DNA of 9,072 nucleotides from DTLA01 sp034436295 (GTDB taxonomy: Bacteria; Chloroflexota; Anaerolineae; DTLA01), in NCBI GenBank assembly GCA_034436295.1, contig DAOTVT010000244.1, forward strand, positions 1-9,072, read 5' to 3'. Position 1 is the first letter of the stretch. Each line of letters begins with the position of its first letter. The translations under genes were made by a program, and so were the position numbers. The notes beneath the pieces are model-generated. The model did not search any database. It was not told the origin of the DNA and was given only the letters and a program-made list of their open reading frames with translations. Positions 1 through 6,756 of the stretch are shown here, in pieces.

Positions 1-710
1 TGGTGGCCTACGATCTGGCGCGCAAGGGTGCGCCCGCGCCAACCGCCGAACAGGTGGCCGAGCGGCAATTCTTTGAGTACCACCTGTACGAGGTGCAGCG
101 GCCCGTAACGGTGAAGGATCAGCAGACCAAGCAGATTGAGTTCGTGAGCGCCGAGGGCGTGAAGGCCGAGAAGATCTTCGTGTACGACGGCCTCGGCGGG
201 GGCACTTGGTACTACTACGGGCCGATCACCGACCCCAACTACGGCCCTACCAGCAACAAGAAGGTCATGGTCCTGGTGGAGTTCAAGAACTCCGAGGCCA
301 GCGGGCTGGGCATACCCCTGCCCAAGGGCCGTGTCCGCGTGTACAAAGAGGACACCGGCGGCGGGACGGAATTCGTGGGCGAGGACGAGATTGACCACAC
401 GCCCAAGGACGAGCGGGTGCGCCTGTACCTGGGCGACGCCTTTGACATCGTGGGCGAGCGCAAGCAGACCGACTTCAAGCAACTGGGCGAGCGGACCATA
501 GAGGAGAGTTTTGAGATCAGCGTCCGCAACCACAAGAGCGAGGCGGTGGAAGTGCGCGTCGTGGAGCACATGTTTCGCTGGAGCGAGTGGGAGATCACGG
601 CCAAGAGCCACGATTACACGAAACTGGACTCCAGTAGCGTGGAGTTCCGCGTGAACGTGCCCAAGGATGGCGAGGCGAAGATCACCTACACCGTGCGGTA
701 TCGCTGGTAG
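1..710 (+). CDS. DUF4139 family protein, C-terminal part (5' end outside window)
   Basis: The frame is open from the left edge to a TAG at 708-710, giving about 235 visible residues. The gene almost certainly starts upstream: the first in-frame GTG (base 3) has no room for a ribosome site and the protein begins mid-domain. The visible part matches the C-terminal region of DUF4139 proteins: an opening segment FFEYHLYEVQRPVTVKDQ, followed by an alternating beta-strand pattern, and ending with a beta-sandwich-like stretch (EISVRNHKSEAVEVRVVEH, then VEFRVNVPKDGEAKITYTVRYRW). The family has no firmly assigned biochemical role. Many members are exported, but the N-terminus and any signal peptide are not in view. 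A strong hairpin lies 42 bases after the stop, so the gene probably ends its own transcript. Family assignment is fairly sure; function is unknown. Confidence 0.72.
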   Translation, partial: VAYDLARKGAPAPTAEQVAERQFFEYHLYEVQRPVTVKDQQTKQIEFVSAEGVKAEKIFVYDGLGGGTWYYYGPITDPNYGPTSNKKVMVLVEFKNSEASGLGIPLPKGRVRVYKEDTGGGTEFVGEDEIDHTPKDERVRLYLGDAFDIVGERKQTDFKQLGERTIEESFEISVRNHKSEAVEVRVVEHMFRWSEWEITAKSHDYTKLDSSSVEFRVNVPKDGEAKITYTVRYRW

Positions 711-752
711 GCGACGGTCCGCGTTCAGCCGCCAGCGATTGGCCAGCCGACT

Positions 753-791
753 GCCGAGGCACACGGGGCCAGCGCGCCTGTGTGCCTCGGC
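753..791 (+). terminator. Long GC-rich hairpin after the DUF4139 gene, no U-tract
   Basis: Bases 753-764 (GCCGAGGCACAC) are the exact reverse complement of 780-791, a perfect 12-bp stem. Bases 765-767 can extend it through one G-U and two G-C pairs (with 777-779), leaving a loop of about 9 bases. It sits between the end of the DUF4139 gene and the next promoter-like site, where a terminator is expected. No run of T follows, so it is not a textbook intrinsic terminator. It may act with Rho, or stabilise the 3' end of the message. Confidence 0.55.
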
Positions 792-822
792 GTCCGGGCG
801 GGGTTGCGCGCGCCCCTCGCAA

Positions 823-852
823 TTGGCGAAACCCGCGCCTGCGTGCTAAAAT
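823..852 (+). promoter_or_regulatory. Candidate sigma-70-type promoter for the GNAT/hydrolase pair
   Basis: A -35-like TTGGCG (823-828) and a -10-like TAAAAT (847-852) are separated by 18 bases. The -10 is preceded by TGC, an extended -10 feature. Transcription would begin near 859, giving a leader of about 25 bases before the start codon chosen at 885. The -10 is one base from consensus; the -35 is weaker. Confidence 0.45.
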
Positions 853-884
853 CTCCGCGGTCAAGTTTTCCCATGAGGCACGCG

Positions 885-1703
885 ATGCGACCCATCCGTA
901 AACTCCTGGCCGCGGACACGCCCGAACTCCTTGCCGTGCTCCGCGGCGACCCGCGCAACAATCTGTTTCTCATCGGCAACCTGTTGACGATGGGCATGCG
1001 CGAGCCCGATTTGGAGTATTGGGGCTGCGACGTGCAAGGCCGCCTGGCGGGCGTGCTCATGCGCTACCGCGCCAACTGGAGCCTGTACGACGCGGGCGGC
1101 GCCGACTTCGCGGCGATGGCGGCGGTGGTTGACCAGCACCCCGCCGGCGCGAGGGCGATCACGGGCGAGTACCGCCTTGTCAGCCGCCTCTGGGAGCACA
1201 TCCGCAACTACGAGGCATCCGAAGACCACCGTTCGCACTTCGCCGTGATGCAGGCGATGAGCGAGGCGCCGAATGCGAAACAGGCCCGCCGCGCCACCGA
1301 GACAGACCTGCCCGGGCTGGCGGCGCTGTACGCCGAGGCGGGCGAGATGTCGCGCGACGAGGCCAGCCTGCGGCGGGTGCTGACCCACGGGCGGGTCTTC
1401 GTCGCGGAAGACGGGGGCCGCATCGTGTCGGCGGCGCTCACCAACGCCGAGACGCCCGAGATGGCCATGATCGGCGGCGTGTTCACGCTGCCGGCATTCC
1501 GCAACCGAGGGCACGCCACAGCCTGCATGCGCGCCCTTTGCCGCGATTTGCTACGTCAGGGCATCCAGCCCTGCCTGTTCTACGACAATCCGCGCGCCGC
1601 CAGCATCTACAGGCATCTCGGATTTCAGGATGTGGGCACATGGCGGCTGCTTCGGCTCCGTCGGAAACACACGTCATCGGGAGGCAACGATGAGTCATCG
1701 TGA
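885..1703 (+). CDS. GNAT family N-acetyltransferase
   Basis: This 272-residue protein has a C-terminal GNAT acetyl-CoA-binding fold. Around residues 195-215 lies the strand-loop-helix motif: IGGVFTLPAFRNRGHATA, with the R-x-x-G-x-A pyrophosphate loop at R206-N-R-G-H-A211. It is followed by a helix and by FYDNPRAASIYRHLGFQ, the usual motif-B ending of GNATs (N-P-x-A-x-x-I-Y-x-x-L-G-F). The first 120 or so residues look like a second, degenerate GNAT-like domain, as in two-domain members with a DUF4081-like N-terminus. The acyl acceptor cannot be told. ATG 885 was chosen because GAGG (875-878) lies 6 bases upstream; ATG 873, four codons earlier, has no such site. The 3' end overlaps the following hydrolase by 14 bases, so the two are probably co-translated. 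Confidence 0.8.
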   Translation: MRPIRKLLAADTPELLAVLRGDPRNNLFLIGNLLTMGMREPDLEYWGCDVQGRLAGVLMRYRANWSLYDAGGADFAAMAAVVDQHPAGARAITGEYRLVSRLWEHIRNYEASEDHRSHFAVMQAMSEAPNAKQARRATETDLPGLAALYAEAGEMSRDEASLRRVLTHGRVFVAEDGGRIVSAALTNAETPEMAMIGGVFTLPAFRNRGHATACMRALCRDLLRQGIQPCLFYDNPRAASIYRHLGFQDVGTWRLLRLRRKHTSSGGNDESS

Positions 1704-2553
1704 GGGAACTCTGCAGCGTAGAGGGGCAATCAGGCCGGGTTTGGGGTGGTGGATCCTTGGCGGCGTGCTGGCCATCAGCGCGCCGGTCGTCGTTCGCCGC
1801 AAGATTCGGCCCAGGGTCAGGCCGAGGCGCGAGGTCGTGCATCTGCGCTTTGACAACGGCGAGGGAATCGCGCTGGCGGCGGACCTCTACGCCTCGGGGC
1901 ATGAGGATGTGGTCATCGTGGCGCACGGGTTCACCAGCAGCAAGAACGCCCCCGAAATCGTGGAAACGTGCGAACACCTGGCCCGCGACTACGACGTCTT
2001 GGCGCTGGATTTGCGCGGCCACGGCGAAAGCGGGGGCCGCTACGACCTGGGGCTGGACCCGGTGGCCCGCGATGTTGCGGCGGCGGTGCGGCTGGCCCGC
2101 GCCCTCCGATACCGCCGCGTGGCCCTGATGGGGTTTTCGCTGGGCGCTGCGGCTTGCGTCATGTGCGCCGCCGAGGCCGGGGGTGCCGACGCGGTGATCT
2201 CCGTCGCCTGTCCGGCGGCCCCGCTGTCCGACAGCCGCTGGGCGCGGTTCAGCGTACCCTTGTGGCGCGGGTGGGCCCGCCTGATGGGAACGCGCGTCTC
2301 CACAGGCGGCACGTGGAGCCGCTTCCCGGCCGACGTGGTGGGGCAGGTGTCGGCCCCCATCCTCATCGTGCACGACGGCGACGATGCCCTGATCCCGAAG
2401 GAAATCTCCGAAGCATTCTTCGCGGCGGCGCGGGAACCCAAGGATTACCTCTTTCTCCCGAACACGCCCCATGCGCAGGTGAGCCGCGAGGCGCTGAACG
2501 GCATCGTCGGGTGGCTTGGCCAGCACTTGCCGCAGCCCGCGCCGCGCACGTGA
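1690..2553 (+). CDS. Membrane-anchored alpha/beta hydrolase
   Basis: The product has 287 residues with an alpha/beta-hydrolase catalytic set. The nucleophile elbow is G-F-S150-L-G. The catalytic acid is probably D232 in VHDGDDALIP. The histidine is H261 in NTPHAQ. HGFTSS (H79-G80) forms the usual oxyanion region, and LDLRGHGESGG is the typical segment before the lid. Residues 17-35 (GLGWWILGGVLAISAPVVV) form one hydrophobic helix followed by an Arg-rich stretch, which suggests an inner-membrane anchor. It lacks an obvious signal cleavage site, and the positive stretch after the helix suggests the catalytic domain stays on the cytoplasmic side. ATG 1690 is preceded by GGGAGG (1679-1684) at 5 bases. 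It overlaps the GNAT gene by 14 bases in another frame. Substrate unknown: esterase, lipase-like or peptidase activities are all possible. Confidence 0.82.
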   Translation: MSHREGTLQRRGAIRPGLGWWILGGVLAISAPVVVRRKIRPRVRPRREVVHLRFDNGEGIALAADLYASGHEDVVIVAHGFTSSKNAPEIVETCEHLARDYDVLALDLRGHGESGGRYDLGLDPVARDVAAAVRLARALRYRRVALMGFSLGAAACVMCAAEAGGADAVISVACPAAPLSDSRWARFSVPLWRGWARLMGTRVSTGGTWSRFPADVVGQVSAPILIVHDGDDALIPKEISEAFFAAAREPKDYLFLPNTPHAQVSREALNGIVGWLGQHLPQPAPRT

Positions 2554-2563
2554 TGATGGGATT

Positions 2564-2591
2564 TTGCCCCCGCCGCATTCCCGTATATAAT
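2564..2591 (+). promoter_or_regulatory. Promoter of the chelatase locus
   Basis: A perfect TATAAT (2586-2591) lies 16 bases after a -35-like TTGCCC (2564-2569), immediately after the hydrolase gene. A start of transcription near 2598 would leave a leader of only 25-37 bases before the chelatase start codon, too short for a cobalamin riboswitch. Confidence 0.6.
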
Positions 2592-2633
2592 GAATTGTGA
2601 ATACAGGCTCAAGGCCTTCTGGTGCAAGCACAG

Positions 2634-3728
2634 ATGAGAACCATATTCCCATTCACGGCCATCGTAGATCAACAGACCATGAAGCGGGCGCTGATCCTCA
2701 ACGCGGTGAACCCGCTCATCGGCGGCGTCCTCATTCGGGGCGAGCGCGGCACCGCCAAATCCACGGCGGCGCGGGCGCTGGCTGCCCTCCTGCCCGAGAT
2801 TGACGTCGTCGCCGATTGCATATACCGCTGCGACCCGCATAGCCCGGAGGCCATGTGCGACTCCTGCCGCGAGCGGCTGGCGAAGGGCGAGACCTTGCCC
2901 ATAGGCAGGGCGGTTACCCGCATGGTGGAACTGCCCGTCAGCGCCACCGAGGACAGGGTCGTTGGCACGCTGGACATTGAGCACGCGCTCAAGACGGGGG
3001 AAAAGCGCTTTGAGCCGGGAATCCTGGCGGCGGCCAACCGCGGGCTTCTGTACGTGGACGAGGTAAACCTCCTGGACGACCACGTGGTGGACCTGCTGCT
3101 GGACTCGGCGGCCATGGGCGTGAACTACGTGGAGCGCGAAGGGATTTCCTTCTCCCATCCGGCGCGCTTCATCCTCGTGGGCACCATGAACCCCGAAGAG
3201 GGCGAACTGCGGCCCCAACTGCTGGATCGCTTCGCCCTGTGTGTGGAGATCAAAGGGCTTACGGACCCGCGCCAGCGCATGGAGGTGCTGGAGCGCCGCA
3301 TCCAGTTTGACGCCGACCCCGAAGGCTTCCGCGCCGAGTGGGAGCCGCGGGAGCGCAAACTTTCCGAGGACATCGCCAGGGCGCGCGTGCTCCTGCCTCG
3401 CGTGAAGTATGAAGACACCGACCTCTACACCATCGCGCAACTGACGGCGGCCATGAAGGTGGACGGCCACCGCAGCGACATCGTCATCCTCAAGACGGCC
3501 ATCGCCAACGCCGCCTTCTCGGGCCGGGACCACATCACCGAGGAGGACATCCTGATGGCCGCCGAGTTGGCCCTGCCGCACCGCATGAAGCGCCAACCGT
3601 TCCAGGACGAGGAAATCCGCTTTGAGGAACTGAAGGCCAAACTGGAGAAAGTCCAGGCCGAGGCCCTGGCGCAGGAGCAGGCGAGCCGTCTGGATGCCGA
3701 AGCGGACGTAAAAAAAAAGACCAGGTAA
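2634..3728 (+). CDS. chlI: ChlI-like AAA+ chelatase subunit (normal-frame product)
   Basis: Read without a shift, this gives about 364 residues, the usual length of BchI/ChlI. ChlI is the AAA+ motor ring of magnesium chelatase and of ChlID-type cobalt chelatases, and uses ATP to drive metal insertion by the large ChlH or CobN subunit. The N-terminus FPFTAIVDQQTMKRALILN is family-typical. Walker A is G36-E-R-G-T-A-K42-S43 and Walker B is LLYVDEVNLL (D142, E143). Further on are VGTMNPEEGELRPQLLDRF and a C-terminal helical lid. A cysteine cluster lies at C62, C66, C75 and C78. The active site looks intact. The start is uncertain: GTG 2622, four codons earlier, has AAGG (2611-2614) 7 bases upstream, whereas ATG 2634 has no clear ribosome site. 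The last residues KKKTR are encoded by and just after an A9 run that links this frame to ChlD. Confidence 0.85.
   Translation: MRTIFPFTAIVDQQTMKRALILNAVNPLIGGVLIRGERGTAKSTAARALAALLPEIDVVADCIYRCDPHSPEAMCDSCRERLAKGETLPIGRAVTRMVELPVSATEDRVVGTLDIEHALKTGEKRFEPGILAAANRGLLYVDEVNLLDDHVVDLLLDSAAMGVNYVEREGISFSHPARFILVGTMNPEEGELRPQLLDRFALCVEIKGLTDPRQRMEVLERRIQFDADPEGFRAEWEPRERKLSEDIARARVLLPRVKYEDTDLYTIAQLTAAMKVDGHRSDIVILKTAIANAAFSGRDHITEEDILMAAELALPHRMKRQPFQDEEIRFEELKAKLEKVQAEALAQEQASRLDAEADVKKKTR
3710..3728 (+). promoter_or_regulatory. -1 frameshift site (A9 slippery run) and downstream zero-frame stop
   Basis: Nine consecutive A (3710-3718) followed by G place the heptamer A AAA AAG (3713-3719) exactly in the phase needed for tandem -1 slippage of two lysine tRNAs. 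The zero-frame TAA follows at 3726-3728, two codons later. The run stands out in a GC-rich gene and is the longest single-base run I can find in the window. The same heptamer drives -1 shifting in E. coli dnaX. An A9 run can also cause RNA-polymerase slippage, as reported for Thermus dnaX; one extra A in the transcript would give the same frame. An AGGAG (3673-3677) lies about 35 bases upstream, too far to act like the dnaX stimulator. Confidence 0.8.
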
Positions 3729-4666
3729 CGGAGCCCTCGCCTAATGTCGGCGGCAGCGGCGTCGCCCTGAAAGGCCACGACGCCACCCCGCTGGGATTCA
3801 AGGGCGCGCAGGAAGCCCTGCTCGCCGTGGACATCGGCCCGGTCTTCAAGCCCCGACGATTGAGCACCCCCCTGGACCGCCTCACCCGCAGCACAGCGGG
3901 CAAGCGAAGCCTCACCAAGACCCGGCGCAAGCGCGGGCGCTACGTGCAAAGCGTGCCGGCCAACGGCAAGCCCGACGATCTGGCGCTGGACGCAACCCTG
4001 CGCCACGCCGCCCTGAACCGCACCCGCACGCGCTCCACCGAGCCTGGCATCCAGTTGAAGAAGTCCGACTGGCAGAAGAAGGTGCGGGTGCGCCGCGCCG
4101 CCAACCTCATCCTCTTCGTTGTGGACGCCAGTTGGTCTATGGCGGCCTCGGAGCGGATTGAGGCCACCAAGGGCGCCATCTTCTCCCTGCTCACCGACGC
4201 CTACAAGCGCCGCGACCAGGTGGGCCTGGTGGTGTTCCAGCGCGAGGAAGCGCGCCTGGAACTGGCCCCCACGTCCAGCGTGGAACTGGCGAAGGAAGCC
4301 CTGAAAGACATCCCCGTCGGCGGCAAGACCCCGTTGAGCCACGGCCTGGTGCTGGCCTATCGCGTGATCCAGCAGGCGCGCCGCAAAGACCCGGAGGTCA
4401 TGCCGCTGATGATCCTGCTGACCGACGGCGCGGGCAACGTGTCGCTCACGCGCCTGCCGCCCCAGGAGGAGGCGCTCCGCGTGGCCCGACTCATCGCCCG
4501 CAGCGGCATCCGCTCGGTCGTGATCAACATGGAACACCCCTCGTTTGACCGCGGCCTCACGCAGGAACTGGCGGATGCGTTGAGGGGGCCCTGCTACACT
4601 CTGAAGGAACTCCGCGCCCAGGAACTGTACCAGACGGTGCGCGACGAACTCACTGCCGAAAGGTAG
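3719..4666 (+). CDS. chlD: ChlD C-terminal half: linker plus VWA domain, reached by -1 frameshift
   Basis: This frame is -1 relative to the AAA+ half and has no stop between 3626 and 4664. It encodes 315 residues after the shift. First comes a short Pro/Gly/Ser-containing linker. Next is a basic segment typical of ChlD (PRRLSTPLDRLTR, KRGRYVQS, DLALDATLRHAA). Last is a von Willebrand A domain with a full metal-ion-dependent adhesion site: D-A-S-W-S (D498, S500, S502 in the joined protein), T566 in GGKTPL and D598 in LLTDGAGN. In the family this domain docks the medium subunit on the AAA+ ring. No credible independent start exists. The first in-frame start-type codon is GTG 3827, with no ribosome site and already inside the conserved region; the next useful ATG (4139) is inside the VWA domain. 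It ends 20 bases before the transporter gene. Confidence 0.85.
   Translation, partial: DQVTEPSPNVGGSGVALKGHDATPLGFKGAQEALLAVDIGPVFKPRRLSTPLDRLTRSTAGKRSLTKTRRKRGRYVQSVPANGKPDDLALDATLRHAALNRTRTRSTEPGIQLKKSDWQKKVRVRRAANLILFVVDASWSMAASERIEATKGAIFSLLTDAYKRRDQVGLVVFQREEARLELAPTSSVELAKEALKDIPVGGKTPLSHGLVLAYRVIQQARRKDPEVMPLMILLTDGAGNVSLTRLPPQEEALRVARLIARSGIRSVVINMEHPSFDRGLTQELADALRGPCYTLKELRAQELYQTVRDELTAER
3737..3784 (+). other. Candidate RNA stems downstream of the slippery site
   Basis: GGCGTCG (3758-3764) and CGACGCC (3778-3784) form a perfect 7-bp stem, with a possible small inner hairpin (3766-3768 with 3772-3774). A weaker 4-5 bp stem pairs 3737-3741 with 3749-3753, starting 17 bases after the heptamer. 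Classical -1 stimulators start 5-9 bases after the slip site, so neither is at the usual distance. They are coding sequence and may simply reflect GC richness. Confidence 0.25.
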
Positions 4667-4686
4667 CCGACGCCCAGGAGGGTCCT

Positions 4687-5625
4687 ATGTCCGCGCCACC
4701 CCGCACATCTGCGCGCTCGCGCCTGTCGGTCTCCGCGCTTCTGGCCGACGCCGGGCTTGCCCTGGTTACCCTCATCTGGGGGCTGACGTTCGTCATCGTG
4801 AAGGACGCCGTCGGCCAGGTGCCCGTCATGACCTTCCTGGCGTGGCGGTTTGGCGTGGGGGCGGTGGCGCTGCTGCCGCTGTCGTTCCGCGGCCTTCGGA
4901 AGGCCGGCTGGCGCGAGTGGGCCGCCGGCGCGCTCATCGGCGCGTCGCTGTTCGCGGGGTACGTGTTGCAGACGGCCGGCCTCCAGTGGACCACCGCCAG
5001 CAAGACCGGCTTCATCACGGGGCTGTACGTGCCGCTGGTGCCCCTGTTTGCCTGGCCCCTCATGCGCGAGAAGCCCAGCCGTTATGCCATCATCGGCCTG
5101 GCCCTGGCCACCGTCGGGCTGGCGCTGCTATCGCTGCGCGGGGATTTGCGGCTGGAGAAGGGCGACCTGCTGGTGCTGGGGTGCGCCGTGGCCTTCGCGT
5201 GGCAGGTGGCGCTCATCGCCTACTTCGCGCCGCGCATGCCCGCGCTGACGCTGGCCCAGGTGCAGATTGCAGTGGTGGCGGTGGCTTCGGCGCTGGTGGC
5301 GGCCCTGGCGGGCGAGCGCCTCGTGCCGCTGCCGCGCGCGGTTTGGGGCGCTGTGGCGTTCAACGGCGTCCTCGCCACCTCCGTCGCCCTGGCCCTGCAG
5401 AACTACCTGCAGGGCAAGACGAGCGCCACCCACGCGGCGCTGATCTTCGTGCTGGAGCCGGTCTTCGCCGCGATGTTCGGCTGGCTCCTCGCCGGCGAGA
5501 CGCTGGATTTGCGGGGCTGGGCGGGTTCCGCTATGATTCTGGCGGGCATGATCGTGGGCCAGAAAAATCACCGCTCGGGCGATCCGCCTGAGCGACCGGA
5601 GGAAGGACTTGGAACTCCCCGATAG
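4687..5625 (+). CDS. EamA/DMT-family transporter
   Basis: The 312-residue, very hydrophobic protein has about ten membrane helices arranged as two EamA (DUF6) halves, typical of the 10-TMS drug/metabolite exporters. The first half starts with LVTLIWGLTFVIVKDAVGQ and MTFLAWRFGVGA. The second carries the family ending SATHAALIFVLEPVFAAMFGWLLAGETL, followed by a last helix and a short polar tail. The EPVFAA-x3-GE pattern is diagnostic. Members export amino acids, purines or other metabolites; the substrate here is not predictable. ATG 4687 is preceded by AGGAGG (4676-4681) at 5 bases, one of the best ribosome sites in the window. The gene follows chlD by only 20 bases, so it is probably on the same message. 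A direct link to metal chelation is not implied. Confidence 0.88.
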   Translation: MSAPPRTSARSRLSVSALLADAGLALVTLIWGLTFVIVKDAVGQVPVMTFLAWRFGVGAVALLPLSFRGLRKAGWREWAAGALIGASLFAGYVLQTAGLQWTTASKTGFITGLYVPLVPLFAWPLMREKPSRYAIIGLALATVGLALLSLRGDLRLEKGDLLVLGCAVAFAWQVALIAYFAPRMPALTLAQVQIAVVAVASALVAALAGERLVPLPRAVWGAVAFNGVLATSVALALQNYLQGKTSATHAALIFVLEPVFAAMFGWLLAGETLDLRGWAGSAMILAGMIVGQKNHRSGDPPERPEEGLGTPR

Positions 5626-6709
5626 TTACGAAGCCATCTATGAACGGGCGGTGGAAGCGGTTAATCCGAGAGACCCCTCGCCGTCCATTGCGGAATTCAA
5701 GCGGCTGGTGGAACGTCTTCTGTCTCTGCCCCCGAAGGTTCGGGAGTGGAAACCCAGCCTGAACACGCTATTGGAATCGGCGGCTATAGAGTATGTGGTG
5801 CTCCTGCGCTGGGCCGGGCGGAATGCGGAGGCTCTGGACGCGATACGCCGCTTCCGCGAGCGCTTGCCGCGCATTGAGCCCGACTGGATACGAGAAGAGG
5901 CGCTCAACCGCATTGACAGCGGCGACGTGAGCGCGGGGCTGGATGCGCTGCGCGCGCTGCTCTTGAAGCACCCCGACCGGTCCGTTCGCGAGGTGCTGGC
6001 CTACGAACTGCTGGGCGCAGGGGAGTACGCCGAGGCCATGCAGGTGGCAACGCCCCTGCTCCCGGGCGAAAACTTGCAAGCACACGGGTCCGCGCTTTCC
6101 CTACTCCTGACAATCGCGGTGGAAAAGGACGATCGGAAAGCCGTAATGCGCTATACCGATGAATTGGGTCGGTTGGGGAACCCCCCGCCGTTCCGAGTTT
6201 GCGAATGGTTGGCTGCCCGCGGCTACTGGGACGACTTGGAGCCTCTGTTGAAGGGCGTACAAGACGAGTACGTCAAGCAGGTCTATCGGGGGGAACGCCG
6301 CCGAGCGCAGGGCAAAGAGGCCGAGGCCAGGAAGATGTGGGAATCCGTTCGCAGCGCCGGGGACCAGTACGACGCCAAGGTGGATCTCTACGCCTATGTG
6401 CGGGCCAGCCTCATGCTGAACCAGGCAGACGATGAAGTACTGGGATACGTTACGGGGGCCTTTGAGGAACGCCTGACCGACTCCACGGCGCTCCTGGCGC
6501 TCCTGGCGGCGCTGGCGCAGACAGGGCGCATTGAAGAAGCCCCGCAGGCGATCCGGCAACACACGGAGCCGAGCAGGCTCATTCGGCCGTACTGGAAGCG
6601 CCTACCCTACTCCTACTGGCTGCGGCTTCGGTGCTACCCGATGCCGGACGACGCCGTGGAGGCGCTGCGCCCGTACTTCGTGACGGAGCCGGCAGGCCCC
6701 ACGGCATAG
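5609..6709 (+). CDS. TPR-like helical-repeat protein of unknown function
   Basis: The product has 366 residues, with no signal peptide and no membrane segment. It is almost wholly helical and rich in Ala, Leu, Glu and Arg. Several helix pairs resemble tetratricopeptide repeats, for example residues about 75-90 (RNAEALDAIRRFRERLP), 105-150 (GLDALRALLLKHP, then AYELLGAGEYAEAMQVATPLL) and 225-245 (RRRAQGKEAEARKMWESV). No catalytic motif was found. I do not recognise a named family; a scaffold or partner-binding role is an inference from the fold. The start is TTG 5609, supported by GGAGG (5598-5602) at 6 bases; the first in-frame ATG is more than 140 codons downstream. It overlaps the transporter end by 17 bases, suggesting translational coupling. 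Confidence 0.7.
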   Translation: MELPDSYEAIYERAVEAVNPRDPSPSIAEFKRLVERLLSLPPKVREWKPSLNTLLESAAIEYVVLLRWAGRNAEALDAIRRFRERLPRIEPDWIREEALNRIDSGDVSAGLDALRALLLKHPDRSVREVLAYELLGAGEYAEAMQVATPLLPGENLQAHGSALSLLLTIAVEKDDRKAVMRYTDELGRLGNPPPFRVCEWLAARGYWDDLEPLLKGVQDEYVKQVYRGERRRAQGKEAEARKMWESVRSAGDQYDAKVDLYAYVRASLMLNQADDEVLGYVTGAFEERLTDSTALLALLAALAQTGRIEEAPQAIRQHTEPSRLIRPYWKRLPYSYWLRLRCYPMPDDAVEALRPYFVTEPAGPTA

Positions 6710-6712
6710 GGC

Positions 6713-6740
6713 TTGCACCGTCCGCGATGTCGGCTATAAT
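6713..6740 (+). promoter_or_regulatory. Promoter of the parvulin lipoprotein gene
   Basis: A perfect TATAAT (6735-6740) lies 16 bases after TTGCAC (6713-6718), right after the preceding stop. Transcription would start near 6747, giving a leader of about 93 bases. The -10 is strong; the -35 matches consensus only in its TTG. Confidence 0.55.
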
Positions 6741-6756
6741 GGGCTGGCAAACAGCA

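Larger units (their letters stand above)
2634..4666 (+). other. chlD: chlD: joined frameshift product, chelatase medium subunit
   Basis: Joining 2634-3719 to 3719-4663 by a -1 shift at A AAA AAG gives about 677 residues: AAA+ domain (1 to about 340), short linker (about 363-390) and VWA domain (about 490-670). This is the normal domain order and size of ChlD/BchD. Unlike many ChlD proteins, its AAA+ part keeps intact Walker motifs, as expected if the same sequence also serves as ChlI. The locus would then yield both motor subunits, in a ratio set by shift efficiency. No large subunit (ChlH, BchH or CobN) is in the window. With no other chlorophyll gene visible, a role in cobalamin synthesis with CobN is the better guess, but the metal cannot be read from this sequence. 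Confidence 0.8.

Noticed and set aside
2592..2633. Cobalamin riboswitch before the chelatase gene
   Set aside because: The leader inferred from the TATAAT at 2586-2591 is only 25-37 bases, far too short for a B12 aptamer, and no B12-box-like sequence was seen.
2445..3596. Long minus-strand open frames opposite the hydrolase and chelatase genes
   Set aside because: These are shadows typical of GC-rich coding DNA. They are Arg/His/Gly-rich without recognisable motifs and lie opposite well-supported genes. The same holds for the long minus frames at 1483-2652, 3425-4537 and 6579-7829.
3673..3677. AGGAG as a dnaX-like internal Shine-Dalgarno stimulator
   Set aside because: It lies about 35 bases before the heptamer; the dnaX stimulator sits about 10 bases upstream.
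3700..3740. Pseudogene or sequencing error breaking chlD
   Set aside because: A homopolymer error cannot be excluded from one sequence. However, the in-phase A AAA AAG, the stop right after it and the known precedent in chlD make a programmed shift more likely. Both halves look intact and conserved.
3827..4666. VWA protein as an independent gene starting at GTG 3827
   Set aside because: There is no ribosome site before 3827, conserved ChlD-like sequence is already under way there, and the same frame is open back through the slippery site. Translation by frameshift explains it better.
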